Origin: JBKGYG01 sp046546235
GTDB lineage: Bacteria > Bacillota > Clostridia > Lachnospirales > DSM-24629
Direction of reading: 5' to 3'
Length of the DNA: 43,451 nt
NCBI GenBank assembly: GCA_046546235.1
Contig: JBKGYG010000005.1
Coordinates: forward strand, 1-43,451
Below the pieces are notes generated by a model, which was not told the DNA's origin, did not search any database, and worked only from the letters and a program-made list of their open reading frames with translations. Of this stretch, positions 25,828 to 32,834 are shown piece after piece. Both the position numbers and the translations under genes were made by a program. Within the stretch, counting starts at the first letter, position 1. Each line of letters opens with the position of its first letter.

Positions 25828-25881
25828 AGGAAAGTCCTATTATTAAGATGATTGTACTTAAAACATGTACCAATTGAGCAA
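25828..25881 (+). repeat. Composite repeat, partial copy (module A only)
   Basis: It matches the first 54 bases of the full copy at 25941, including AGGAAAGTCCTAT and the arm ACTTAAAACATGTACCAATT. One G is missing in the left arm of the second hairpin. It lacks module B. Confidence 0.85.
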
Positions 25882-25905
25882 TATCACAACACACAATTTT
25901 TGTAG

Positions 25906-25936
25906 GGGCGTATCACGATGCGCCCATTTTTTTATT
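25906..25936 (+). repeat. GGGCG hairpin with T-tract between repeat copies
   Basis: An 8-bp stem (25906-25913 with 25918-25925, one G-T pair) with loop CACG is followed by a T-rich stretch. The preceding TTTTTGTAGGGGCG resembles a palindromic motif I recall as common between genes in many bacteria. It has terminator form, but no gene ends here. Confidence 0.6.
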
Positions 25937-25940
25937 ATAT

Positions 25941-26068
25941 AGGAAAGTCCTATTTTTAAGATAATTGGTACTTAAAACATGTACCAATTGTGCAAGTTTA
26001 ATTACTTAAGAATATTCAATCAGCTGGGACAAATCGCGTTGCGAACGTGGCGAAGCCACTTTTGTCCT
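25941..26068 (+). repeat. 128-bp composite palindromic repeat, full copy 2
   Basis: It aligns without gaps to the reverse complement of 8260-8387, with about 14 mismatches. Module A (25941-25990) has hairpins AGGA-TCCT and GGTAC-GTACC. A linker (25991-26025) leads to module B (26026-26068), with outer arms GGGACAAA/TTTGTCC and two inner hairpins. The four differences inside module B lie in the two inner loops or turn the closing G-C pair into G-U. Confidence 0.9.
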
Positions 26069-26077
26069 GTGTAAATG

Positions 26078-26126
26078 AAGTCCTATTTTTAGATAATTGG
26101 TACTTAAAACATGTACCAATTGAGTA
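26078..26126 (+). repeat. Composite repeat, second partial copy (module A only)
   Basis: It repeats AAGTCCTATTTTTA and the entire GGTACTTAAAACATGTACC hairpin directly after the full copy. One base is missing in the linker between the two hairpins. Confidence 0.85.
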
Positions 26127-26238
26127 AAAGTATCAATAAATATGTTTATTTTTTTATAAATAGGAAAAGATATTTACTAATGTCAGTGATCATTACAAGG
26201 TAATATAAAAACATAGAAATTAAGGAGGTAAAAATAAT

Positions 26239-26937
26239 TTGCTTGAGCAACCTATGGTACAATTAACAATAGAATTAATAGTTGGTTTTTTTGGCTTATT
26301 AATTGTAACAAGAGTTATAAGAAAAACACAAATTAATGAAATTACTCCTTTTGATTTTATATCAGCTATTGTTCTTGGAGAACTATTAGGGAACGCTATT
26401 TATGATCCAGAAACAAATATATGGATTGTCTTATATGCTTTGACTTTGTGGGTAATATTAATGATGATTATTGAAATTATTACACAAAAATATAGAAGAA
26501 CTAGAAAAATAATAGAAGGAGAACCTGCTATAGTTATAAGAAATGGTCAAATTGATTATAAAGTATTAAAGAGAGAAAAATTAGATTTAAATGAGTTATT
26601 AAGTATTCTAAGACAGAAAGATGTTTTTTCAATAAGAGAAATAGAGTTTGCACTTTTAGAACAAAGTGGAAATATAAGTGTGCTAAAAAAATCAAAATAT
26701 GATAATCCTACTACAGAAGATTTGAACTTATCATACAAACCAGTTTTTCTTCCTATAACTCTGATTTTAGATGGAGAAGTTTTGAAGGAACATTTAGGCG
26801 CTATTGGATTTGATGAAGCTTGGTTGATAAATCAAATACATATGTTTGATGTTCAAAAGGTTGAAGATGTTTTTTATGCGGAATGGAAACAAGATGAAGG
26901 AATACATGTTGTTAAACGAAGCAAGGATATGTGTTAG
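26239..26937 (+). CDS. DUF421 (YetF-like) membrane protein
   Basis: The 232-residue protein has three N-terminal membrane segments (about residues 8-25, 38-55 and 60-82). The pattern TRVIRKTQINEITPFDFISAIVLGELLGNAIYD, of which the first 20 residues carry the key charged turn, is typical of DUF421. A soluble domain follows, containing EGEPAIVIRNGQID and LLRQKDVFSIREIEFALLE-like elements. Members occur in spore-forming Firmicutes (YetF, YkjA and others), and a role in the spore or membrane is suspected but not settled. The start is TTG at 26239, with AAGGAGGT 9 nt upstream. It is followed by a bulged terminator hairpin. Confidence 0.85.
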   Translation: MLEQPMVQLTIELIVGFFGLLIVTRVIRKTQINEITPFDFISAIVLGELLGNAIYDPETNIWIVLYALTLWVILMMIIEIITQKYRRTRKIIEGEPAIVIRNGQIDYKVLKREKLDLNELLSILRQKDVFSIREIEFALLEQSGNISVLKKSKYDNPTTEDLNLSYKPVFLPITLILDGEVLKEHLGAIGFDEAWLINQIHMFDVQKVEDVFYAEWKQDEGIHVVKRSKDMC

Positions 26938-26948
26938 ATTTTTAAAGT

Positions 26949-26993
26949 TTAAAGGCAAAAATAAATGTTTGAAATTTATATTTGCGCCTTTAA
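26949..26993 (+). terminator. Terminator after the DUF421 gene
   Basis: TTAAAGGC at 26949-26956 pairs with GCCTTTAA at 26986-26993. The helix continues inside as an A/T stem after a short bulge. Confidence 0.6.
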
Positions 26994-27081
26994 GCACTTT
27001 ATTGTAAGGTTTCAATATTATAAATAGAAATTATGCAAAATATAATAAGTTGATAATATGCTACTAATGTAATTAGTTTTA

Positions 27082-27090
27082 TGTTATAAT
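27082..27090 (+). promoter_or_regulatory. Extended -10 promoter of the riboswitch transcript
   Basis: TGTTATAAT at 27082-27090 is a consensus extended -10 element. There is no good -35 box at the right distance, which is acceptable for extended -10 promoters. Transcription would start near 27097, just before the aptamer. Confidence 0.6.
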
Positions 27091-27104
27091 AATCAAATAA
27101 TATG

Positions 27105-27210
27105 GTAAGAAAATAACTTCTAATGATAATGGCAAACTTATCGAAAGATAAGGACGCAAAGCTTTAGGGTCTTCTGATAGATATAAAAGATTTTATTTTA
27201 AAGTTAGTTG
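27105..27210 (+). ncRNA. Cyclic di-GMP-I riboswitch aptamer (GEMM-I)
   Basis: The core matches the GEMM-I pattern closely. GGCAAAC (27131-27137) starts the first helix arm, CTTATC-GAAA-GATAAG (27137-27152) forms the stem with GNRA tetraloop, and GGACGCAAAGC (27152-27162) and AGGGTCT (27166-27172) follow. The position equivalent to G20 of the Vc2 aptamer is G, which fits c-di-GMP rather than the cGAMP variants with A. The unpaired A between the two arms (27154, equivalent to A47) is present. The second helix closes with AGCTTTA (27160-27166) and TAAAGTT (about 27199-27206). Outer boundaries are approximate. The gene downstream is a short-chain dehydrogenase. Confidence 0.88.
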
Positions 27211-27217
27211 AAATACG

Positions 27218-27262
27218 TTTAAATAAAGGAGTATCTTAGGATAAGATACTCCTTTATTTAAA
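27218..27262 (+). terminator. Riboswitch expression hairpin (probable terminator)
   Basis: A perfect 21-bp stem (27218-27238 with 27242-27262) has a 3-nt loop. The lower part is A-rich on the left and T-rich on the right, as in intrinsic terminators, although the T-run after the stem is short. It starts only 8-12 nt after the aptamer. Its left arm contains AAAGGAG, a ribosome-binding-like sequence, but no frame follows it. Confidence 0.75.
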
Positions 27263-27350
27263 TCTTAAAAAATGAAAAAGTAGTATTATTAATTTGACTA
27301 TATTTATATCAGTTAGGAGATTTAGTAATTAAAAAATTAGGAGGGTTATA

Positions 27351-28082
27351 ATGGGTGGTACAAATTTAAAAGGTAAGGTAGCAATTGTAACAGGAGCAAG
27401 TAAAGGTATTGGTCGTTCCATTGCTTTAAGTTTGGCAAATGAAGGTATAAATACTGCTTTGATTGCTCGATCATATGATAAACTTATTCAACTAGAAAAG
27501 GAAATAAATGAAATAGGTTCAAAAACGTATGTATGCGAAGCTGATTTATCTAAAATTAGCACCCCTCTTAAAGTAGTTAAAGAGACTATAGATTTTTACG
27601 GAAGGTTAGATATATTAATAAATAATGCAGGAGTAATAAAATCTGCTACTCTTAAAGATACAACTGTAAATGATTGGGATATGCATATGAACTTAAATGC
27701 TAGAGCTCCTTTTTTATTGTCAAAAGAAGCAATCCCATATTTGAAAGAATCAGAAATGCCTACAATTATTAATATTTCTTCAGTAGTTGGAACAAAAGGA
27801 TATGTTAATCAAGGAGCATATACAGCTTCAAAACATGCATTAATGGGCTGGACAAAAGTTTTAGCTCAAGAAGTTTTTGACGATGATATTAGGGTGCATG
27901 TTATATCTCCAGGAGGAGTCAGTACAGAAATGATGGCTGAAGCTAAACCTGAGTTGAGTTCTTCAATGTTAATGGCCCCAAAAGAAGTAGCCAACATAAT
28001 TATGTTTTTGTTAAAAAATAGAGGTAATGCAGTAATTGATGATGTTAAAGTACGGAGATTTTCAAGTAAACCTTGGCAATAG
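27351..28082 (+). CDS. Short-chain dehydrogenase/reductase (SDR family)
   Basis: The 243-residue Rossmann-fold oxidoreductase has the NAD(P) motif TGASKGIG (14-21), NNAG near residue 90, catalytic Ser144 and the Tyr157-x3-Lys161 pair in AYTASKHAL, and SPGGVSTEM after the active site. The residues before the usual end suggest a classical SDR related to 3-oxoacyl-ACP reductases, but the substrate is unknown. AGGAGGG lies 6 nt upstream. It is the first and probably only gene behind the c-di-GMP riboswitch, because the next gene has its own promoter. An SDR is an uncommon member of a c-di-GMP regulon, so its product may act on a surface glycan, lipid or signalling molecule; this is speculation. 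Confidence 0.9.
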   Translation: MGGTNLKGKVAIVTGASKGIGRSIALSLANEGINTALIARSYDKLIQLEKEINEIGSKTYVCEADLSKISTPLKVVKETIDFYGRLDILINNAGVIKSATLKDTTVNDWDMHMNLNARAPFLLSKEAIPYLKESEMPTIINISSVVGTKGYVNQGAYTASKHALMGWTKVLAQEVFDDDIRVHVISPGGVSTEMMAEAKPELSSSMLMAPKEVANIIMFLLKNRGNAVIDDVKVRRFSSKPWQ

Positions 28083-28156
28083 CAGGTGCATTTTATAAGA
28101 TTAAATATTTGGGATTATACATTTAATTTAGAACAAAGATTGTCTATTAAAAAATG

Positions 28157-28185
28157 TTGAACAAATAAAAAATATTTGTTATAAT
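28157..28185 (+). promoter_or_regulatory. Sigma-A promoter of the stalk-domain lipoprotein gene
   Basis: TTGAAC (28157-28162) and TATAAT (28180-28185) are 17 nt apart, with an added TG one base before the -10 box. Transcription would start near 28192, about 29 nt before the ATG. Confidence 0.75.
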
Positions 28186-28220
28186 ATTGAGGAAAATAAA
28201 TTTAAAAGGGAGATAGAATA

Positions 28221-29792
28221 ATGAGGATTAAAAATTTTTTTTCAATGCTACTTGTTTTAGTATTGGCAATTGGAGTTTTTGCAGGCTGTGCAAAAGAAGA
28301 GTTAGATTTTTACCAGATGGCTAATGATATAGAAACCATTAAAAACGAAAAACCAGTTCAGTATGAAGGAGAAATAGAATTACAACTTGATGTTCTTCCG
28401 CAAGGATTAACACAAGATGATATGCTTAGTGATGTATTAGAATTTGTAGAAAATAATAGCTTAATTTATGTTACGAAATCAGATGTACCTAATGGACAGT
28501 TAGAGACTAGCATTAGCTTTAAAAACCAAGAAACTGGAGAGGAAACACCTCTTATGACTGTACTGCAATCTGAAGGTGATTTATTTATTAAGTTAGATGA
28601 TTATATTAACTTTATAGAAACAATAATGATTAATACAGCACCTGAAGACGAAGTAGAAGAAATTGTAGCTGTATTTAGTTCAATGGTTGGTGATGTAGAA
28701 TACTTGAGTGTTTCAGAAGAGGAATTAATATCTTTTTATAAAGATATGATAATTTCTTCAGCACCAAATGGAGACGAAGATTATATTAACGAGTTTATGG
28801 ATATGTTTGAAGTAAGTATAGCACAAAATTTTGATGAAGAATATTTACAAGAAACAAATGAACTTAATGATAAATTTGTTGATGAAGTGCTCAAAGAAGT
28901 ATTTGGAGATTTATCTCTTGACATTATTGAACAAGAAGGGAATAAACACACATTAAAGATTGATTCAGAAAATCTAATTGATACTATAATAGAAATCTTA
29001 GATTATAGTTTAGATAATAGTGAGGAATTAGGGAATGCCTTTAATGAGTATATAATGAGTCTTTCTAATCAACAATATAGTATGTTAGTAGGGGCTTACG
29101 CAGTGGATACTAATAAAGAGATGTTAACAGAAGAAATAGATATGTTAGTTGAAGAGATAGCTATTAATAAAGAACTATACAAAGAATCATTAGAGCAAAT
29201 TGAAATTATGTATAGTTTTATGCTTCAACAGCTTATTGAAGGTTCTGAAATAAATATGTCTTATGGAAAAGACGATGATGGTACTTATACTTCAGATTTT
29301 CTAGCAGAAATTGTAATAAAGGGTCAAAATACACAAGAAACAATGTTTGATGGTTTATTATCTTACAATGAAACTCTTAAAGAAATTGATTCTTTTACTG
29401 TAGAAACACCTACAGAAAACGTAACGTCATTTACTGAATTTTTAAAGAATATGCCAAAAACAATGTCAATTAATCCAGATAATAAAGTATATAGCTTAAT
29501 AAATGCTGAGAATGCAATTTTCTCTGAACAAGGTAATGCTAATGTATTTATTAAAGATGATTATTCTTACTTACCATTAAGAAAAATTGCAGAATCATTT
29601 GGTGAAGAAGTTGGCTGGGACAATGAAGTAAGAAAGCCTTACATTGTAAGAAATGGTGAAAGAGTTTATGTAGATAACTTTATAATAGAAGAAGACTCTA
29701 GATCATATGTTAAAATTAGAGAGTTAGAAAAATTAGATTACTTAATCGATTGGGATGCTACCACAAGAACAATAATAATTATTAAACCTTAA
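28221..29792 (+). CDS. Lipoprotein with C-terminal stalk (copper amine oxidase N-like) domain
   Basis: The 523-residue secreted protein has a signal peptide and lipobox (GVFAGC; Cys23). The long middle region (about 30-420) is acidic and shows no family I recognise. The last 90 residues form a stalk domain (YLPLRKIAESFGEEVGWDNE and later SYVKIRELEKLDYLIDWD), a module found on many clostridial surface proteins. The role is unknown; a surface-exposed structural or binding function is likely. AAAGGGAG lies about 9 nt before the ATG. It has its own consensus promoter and a strong terminator, independent of the riboswitch gene upstream. Confidence 0.88.
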   Translation: MRIKNFFSMLLVLVLAIGVFAGCAKEELDFYQMANDIETIKNEKPVQYEGEIELQLDVLPQGLTQDDMLSDVLEFVENNSLIYVTKSDVPNGQLETSISFKNQETGEETPLMTVLQSEGDLFIKLDDYINFIETIMINTAPEDEVEEIVAVFSSMVGDVEYLSVSEEELISFYKDMIISSAPNGDEDYINEFMDMFEVSIAQNFDEEYLQETNELNDKFVDEVLKEVFGDLSLDIIEQEGNKHTLKIDSENLIDTIIEILDYSLDNSEELGNAFNEYIMSLSNQQYSMLVGAYAVDTNKEMLTEEIDMLVEEIAINKELYKESLEQIEIMYSFMLQQLIEGSEINMSYGKDDDGTYTSDFLAEIVIKGQNTQETMFDGLLSYNETLKEIDSFTVETPTENVTSFTEFLKNMPKTMSINPDNKVYSLINAENAIFSEQGNANVFIKDDYSYLPLRKIAESFGEEVGWDNEVRKPYIVRNGERVYVDNFIIEEDSRSYVKIRELEKLDYLIDWDATTRTIIIIKP

Positions 29793-29798
29793 TACTTA

Positions 29799-29828
29799 AG
29801 AGCAGGCTTTTAGCCTGCTCTATATTTT
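29799..29828 (+). terminator. Terminator between convergent genes
   Basis: A perfect 10-bp GC-rich stem (29799-29808 with 29812-29821) with loop TTT is followed by ATATTTTTA. Its right arm overlaps the stop codon of the opposing gene. Confidence 0.88.
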
Positions 29829-30872
29829 TATGGCGTCGAAAATATTATCATAGTATTTAAATTTAATATTTTTATTACAATCTAATCCAGAGGAAAAGGA
29901 TTTGTTTCCAATTATTTTTAACGTGTAATCAGAATCTTTGATGTTTGATATATATTGAAAAATTGCTTCCATGAATTTAATTGATTCTTGTACTGAATTA
30001 TTAAACATCTCAATAAAAGAATCTGTACGTTTCTTCGTTATATCCCAAGGGAGTGCCCAAGGGTTTTGACTAAGATTTAGATAATCTAGATTTTCCTTTA
30101 AATTAGGGGGGTGTATCATGCTAGAAATAAGCTGATAATTGCCTAAAGATTTTTCTAATTGCCCTAATAATATTTTCTTTAGACCAGTTCGACTTCGAAG
30201 AGATCTTTGTGCAGAAACCATATCTATAATTGCTGTCGAAATTTGTTTAGCCCTTACGTCTTCATCATAAACATCTTTAAGAATTTGTTCCAACATCTTA
30301 CCAATAATTAAAGATTCAATTTTAGTTACTTTTATTAATTCTGGAACTTTTATTTCATAAGGTTTTATACCCATTAAATAATCAAGCATAAGAACATCAA
30401 TAGCTGTTTCGAAGGATCTATGATAACAAGAAAATTTGTAAGTAGGTTTTTCGTTTTGTCGTACAAATCCAGTTTTGTAAAAAATATATGGATGAGTGTT
30501 TGAGTCGAGTGAATAATGGCAGGCATAACCACATAGATAGGCGGTAAGTAAATCTCTAACTGAGCCCTTTTGATTTGTGATATATTTTAACGCATTATTG
30601 AAAAATGCATTTACATTTTTTGAGTGCATTTTTTTGCCAATTTTATTAACGCCATCTCTTCTTTTCCAAGGCCATATGTGATAATAAAATAATATATCAG
30701 GACCTTGTGTACCTAAATTGAATACTTGACGGTATTTTTCTAAATTGTTTAAAGAATGATTTAAATAATTAAAATCTTTAAGTTCAACTGAATGAATAGT
30801 AGATTTTCTTTTTGTATTTAACGATTCAATAGTAGTGTTTCCACAAAGATAATGAGTAAAAACATTTGGCAT
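29820..30872 (-). CDS. Zinc-dependent phospholipase C-like protein
   Basis: The 350-residue protein has the His/Asp pattern of the zinc phospholipase C fold. It shows FTHYLCG at the N-terminus, LGTQGPDILFYYH, CGYACHYSLDSNTHPYI and HRSFETAID, whose His and Asp residues can coordinate three metal ions. No signal peptide is evident, unlike secreted toxins of the family, so it may act inside the cell on an unknown substrate. GGATAGG lies upstream on the minus strand. It stands alone between a convergent lipoprotein and a small protein gene. Confidence 0.82.
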   Translation of the reverse strand: MPNVFTHYLCGNTTIESLNTKRKSTIHSVELKDFNYLNHSLNNLEKYRQVFNLGTQGPDILFYYHIWPWKRRDGVNKIGKKMHSKNVNAFFNNALKYITNQKGSVRDLLTAYLCGYACHYSLDSNTHPYIFYKTGFVRQNEKPTYKFSCYHRSFETAIDVLMLDYLMGIKPYEIKVPELIKVTKIESLIIGKMLEQILKDVYDEDVRAKQISTAIIDMVSAQRSLRSRTGLKKILLGQLEKSLGNYQLISSMIHPPNLKENLDYLNLSQNPWALPWDITKKRTDSFIEMFNNSVQESIKFMEAIFQYISNIKDSDYTLKIIGNKSFSSGLDCNKNIKFKYYDNIFDAIKI

Positions 30873-31033
30873 ATAATCCTATCCTTTCTAAATTGTTAAC
30901 TATATTGACATTAATTGATTTATAATTTTATATTAGTATATACCTATTTAAATATAATAATCATCTTAGTTCTTATGGATATAAAGAGTCATAAAAAATT
31001 ATAAATATTTTATATTAGGATAGGTAGTTATAA

Positions 31034-31273
31034 TTATTTCATTTGATAAATGCCATTGGGATTTTCTTTTATAAAGTTTTGGATATTGTTTAGTTCTTCT
31101 ATAGCTTCATCAAATGAATCATATAATCCAAGTCTTGTTGAACCATCATCAAAGAAAGAACCATTTGAAAACTTCCCAAGAATTACAGCTTTTTTCTTTG
31201 AGAATGAGTTTTTTAATATAGATATCTTTATAACATTTACTAATTCTTTTTCGTTTTGAGTTCGTATCCACAT
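31034..31273 (-). CDS. Small conserved-looking protein of unknown function (79 aa)
   Basis: The frame is open farther upstream, but ATG 31273 is preceded by TAGGAAGTG and gives a compact protein beginning MWIRTQNEKELVNV. The end reads SFDEAIEELNNIQNFIKENP. Small proteins starting MWIR-Q and ending in such a helix are common in clostridia and, as I recall, have no assigned role. There is no membrane segment or signal peptide. It probably forms its own unit, and its partner is unknown. Confidence 0.7.
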   Translation of the reverse strand: MWIRTQNEKELVNVIKISILKNSFSKKKAVILGKFSNGSFFDDGSTRLGLYDSFDEAIEELNNIQNFIKENPNGIYQMK

Positions 31274-31464
31274 AATTTCACTTCCTAACAACTTAAATTC
31301 TCTTTTTACTATTATATAAGAAAAAAAAATGAAAGTCAAAAAAGAGTGACGTTTAATTGGTAAGTTAAATATCACTTTTTCTGTTTTGAAATTCTTATTT
31401 TATAAAACTTATATAAATTGATAATAATAAAGATAACAAACTTTAGAATATTGGAGGAATAAAT

Positions 31465-32595
31465 TTGAAGGCAATAACTTATCAAGGGATGAAAAATGTT
31501 AAAGTTAAAAATGTAACCGATCCAAAGATAGAAAATTCAGATGATATTATCATTAAAGTAACTTCTACAGCTATATGTGGCTCGGATTTGCACCTAATAC
31601 ATGGTATGATACCGAATACACCAAAAGACTATGTAATTGGACATGAGACAATGGGAATTGTTGAAGAAGTAGGTAGAGATATTGAGAAGGTTAAAAAAGG
31701 GGATAGGGTAATTGTTCCTTTTCCAATATCTTGTGGACATTGTTGGTATTGTGAACATGAACTATGGAGTCAGTGTGATAATTCAAATCCTAACGGAGAA
31801 GTAGGAGGAATATTTGGATATAGTAAAACTTTAGGTGGATATGATGGGGGACAAGCTGAATATTTAAGAGTTCCATATGCAAATGTTGGACCCACTGTAA
31901 TTTCAGAAGGATTAACAGATGAACAAGCATTATTTTTGACTGATATACTACCAACTTCATATTGGGGTGCTGAAATTGGAGGGATAAAGTCAGGTGATAC
32001 TGTTGTTGTATTAGGATGCGGTCCAGTTGGACTATTAACACAAAAATGGGCTGCATATATGGGGGCAGGGAGGATCATTGGGGTTGATAATATTAATTAC
32101 AGATTAAGACATGCTGAGCAATATAATGGTGTTGAAACTATTAATTTCGAAGATCAAGATTATACAGGGGAATATATTAAAAATATAACAAATGGAGGTG
32201 CAGATGTCGTTATAGATTGTGTTGGAATGGATGGTAAGATGACTAACTTTGAAAAAGTAGAAACATTATTGAAATTACAAGGTGGATCAAAATCAGCTAT
32301 AGAAATGGCAAGTCAGGCTGTTCGAAAGGGTGGAACGGTATCTATTGTAGGAGTATATGGAGCAAGGTATAATCTGTTTCCTCTTGGTGATTTTTTTGCT
32401 AGAAATATAACATTAAAAATGGGACAATGTCCTGTTCATTCTTATGTTAACCCTATATTAAATCTTATAAAAGATAATAAAATTGACCCAACAGATATAA
32501 TAACACATAGATTACCTTTAAATAAAGGCGAATATGCTTATAAAATATTCGATGAAAAAAAAGATGATTGTATTAAAGTAATTTTAAAACCTTGA
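31465..32595 (+). CDS. Zinc-dependent alcohol dehydrogenase (MDR superfamily)
   Basis: The 376-residue protein has catalytic zinc ligands Cys38 (AICGSDLH) and His60-Glu61 (GHE). The four structural zinc cysteines are at 90, 93, 96 and 104, and the NAD motif is VVLGCGPVGLL. The extended loop after the structural zinc and the overall length resemble the glutathione-independent formaldehyde dehydrogenase-like group. It oxidises an alcohol or reduces an aldehyde; the substrate is not known. The start is TTG at 31465 with GGAGGA 6-7 nt upstream. No operon partner is evident. Confidence 0.9.
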   Translation: MKAITYQGMKNVKVKNVTDPKIENSDDIIIKVTSTAICGSDLHLIHGMIPNTPKDYVIGHETMGIVEEVGRDIEKVKKGDRVIVPFPISCGHCWYCEHELWSQCDNSNPNGEVGGIFGYSKTLGGYDGGQAEYLRVPYANVGPTVISEGLTDEQALFLTDILPTSYWGAEIGGIKSGDTVVVLGCGPVGLLTQKWAAYMGAGRIIGVDNINYRLRHAEQYNGVETINFEDQDYTGEYIKNITNGGADVVIDCVGMDGKMTNFEKVETLLKLQGGSKSAIEMASQAVRKGGTVSIVGVYGARYNLFPLGDFFARNITLKMGQCPVHSYVNPILNLIKDNKIDPTDIITHRLPLNKGEYAYKIFDEKKDDCIKVILKP

Positions 32596-32834
32596 TATAA
32601 CTCGTTAAATGTTCAAAATAAGGGGTTAAGTCAAAAGTTGTAATAAGTATAAATTAAAAGTATAATATATAAAAGGTATTATTAATGTATAGGTATATTT
32701 TATAAAATACGTAACTTAGTGTATAATAATTATATTAATTTTTCATGTAAGGATTTGGATTTTATTTTTTATTGCAACTTGCGTACAGCCTGTATTTGGC
32801 TGGACATTGGCTTAATATAAGAAGAGGTGGTTTA

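Larger units (their letters stand above)
25763..26238. other. 476-base intergenic region packed with repeat modules
   Basis: It holds, in order, the cold-shock terminator (25784-25818), a partial module A copy (25828-25881), a GGGCG hairpin (25906-25925), a full composite repeat (25941-26068) and another partial module A copy (26078-26126). No coding frame is supported. The downstream DUF421 gene follows after a further 110 bases. Confidence 0.85.
26938..27350. other. 413-base intergenic region with terminator, riboswitch and expression hairpin
   Basis: In order it holds the DUF421 terminator (26949-26993), an extended -10 promoter (27082-27090), a c-di-GMP-I aptamer (about 27105-27210) and a 21-bp hairpin (27218-27262). 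About 88 nt of leader then precede the SDR start. Confidence 0.8.

Noticed and set aside
25828..26126. CRISPR-like array in the repeat-rich spacer
   Set aside because: The repeats are of unequal length and imperfect, and they are separated by non-uniform sequence. No cas gene is nearby.
27218..27262. AAAGGAG in the riboswitch hairpin as a ribosome binding site of a hidden gene
   Set aside because: No start codon with an open frame follows at a useful distance. The motif is best explained as part of the stem.
31274..31375. N-terminal extension of the small MWIR protein
   Set aside because: The extra 34 residues lack a ribosome binding site, whereas ATG 31273 has TAGGAAGTG at the right distance.
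31770..32078. Long minus-strand frame opposite the alcohol dehydrogenase gene
   Set aside because: It lies wholly within a well-supported gene on the other strand, has no ribosome binding site, and has an unusual Pro/Thr-rich composition typical of antisense frames.
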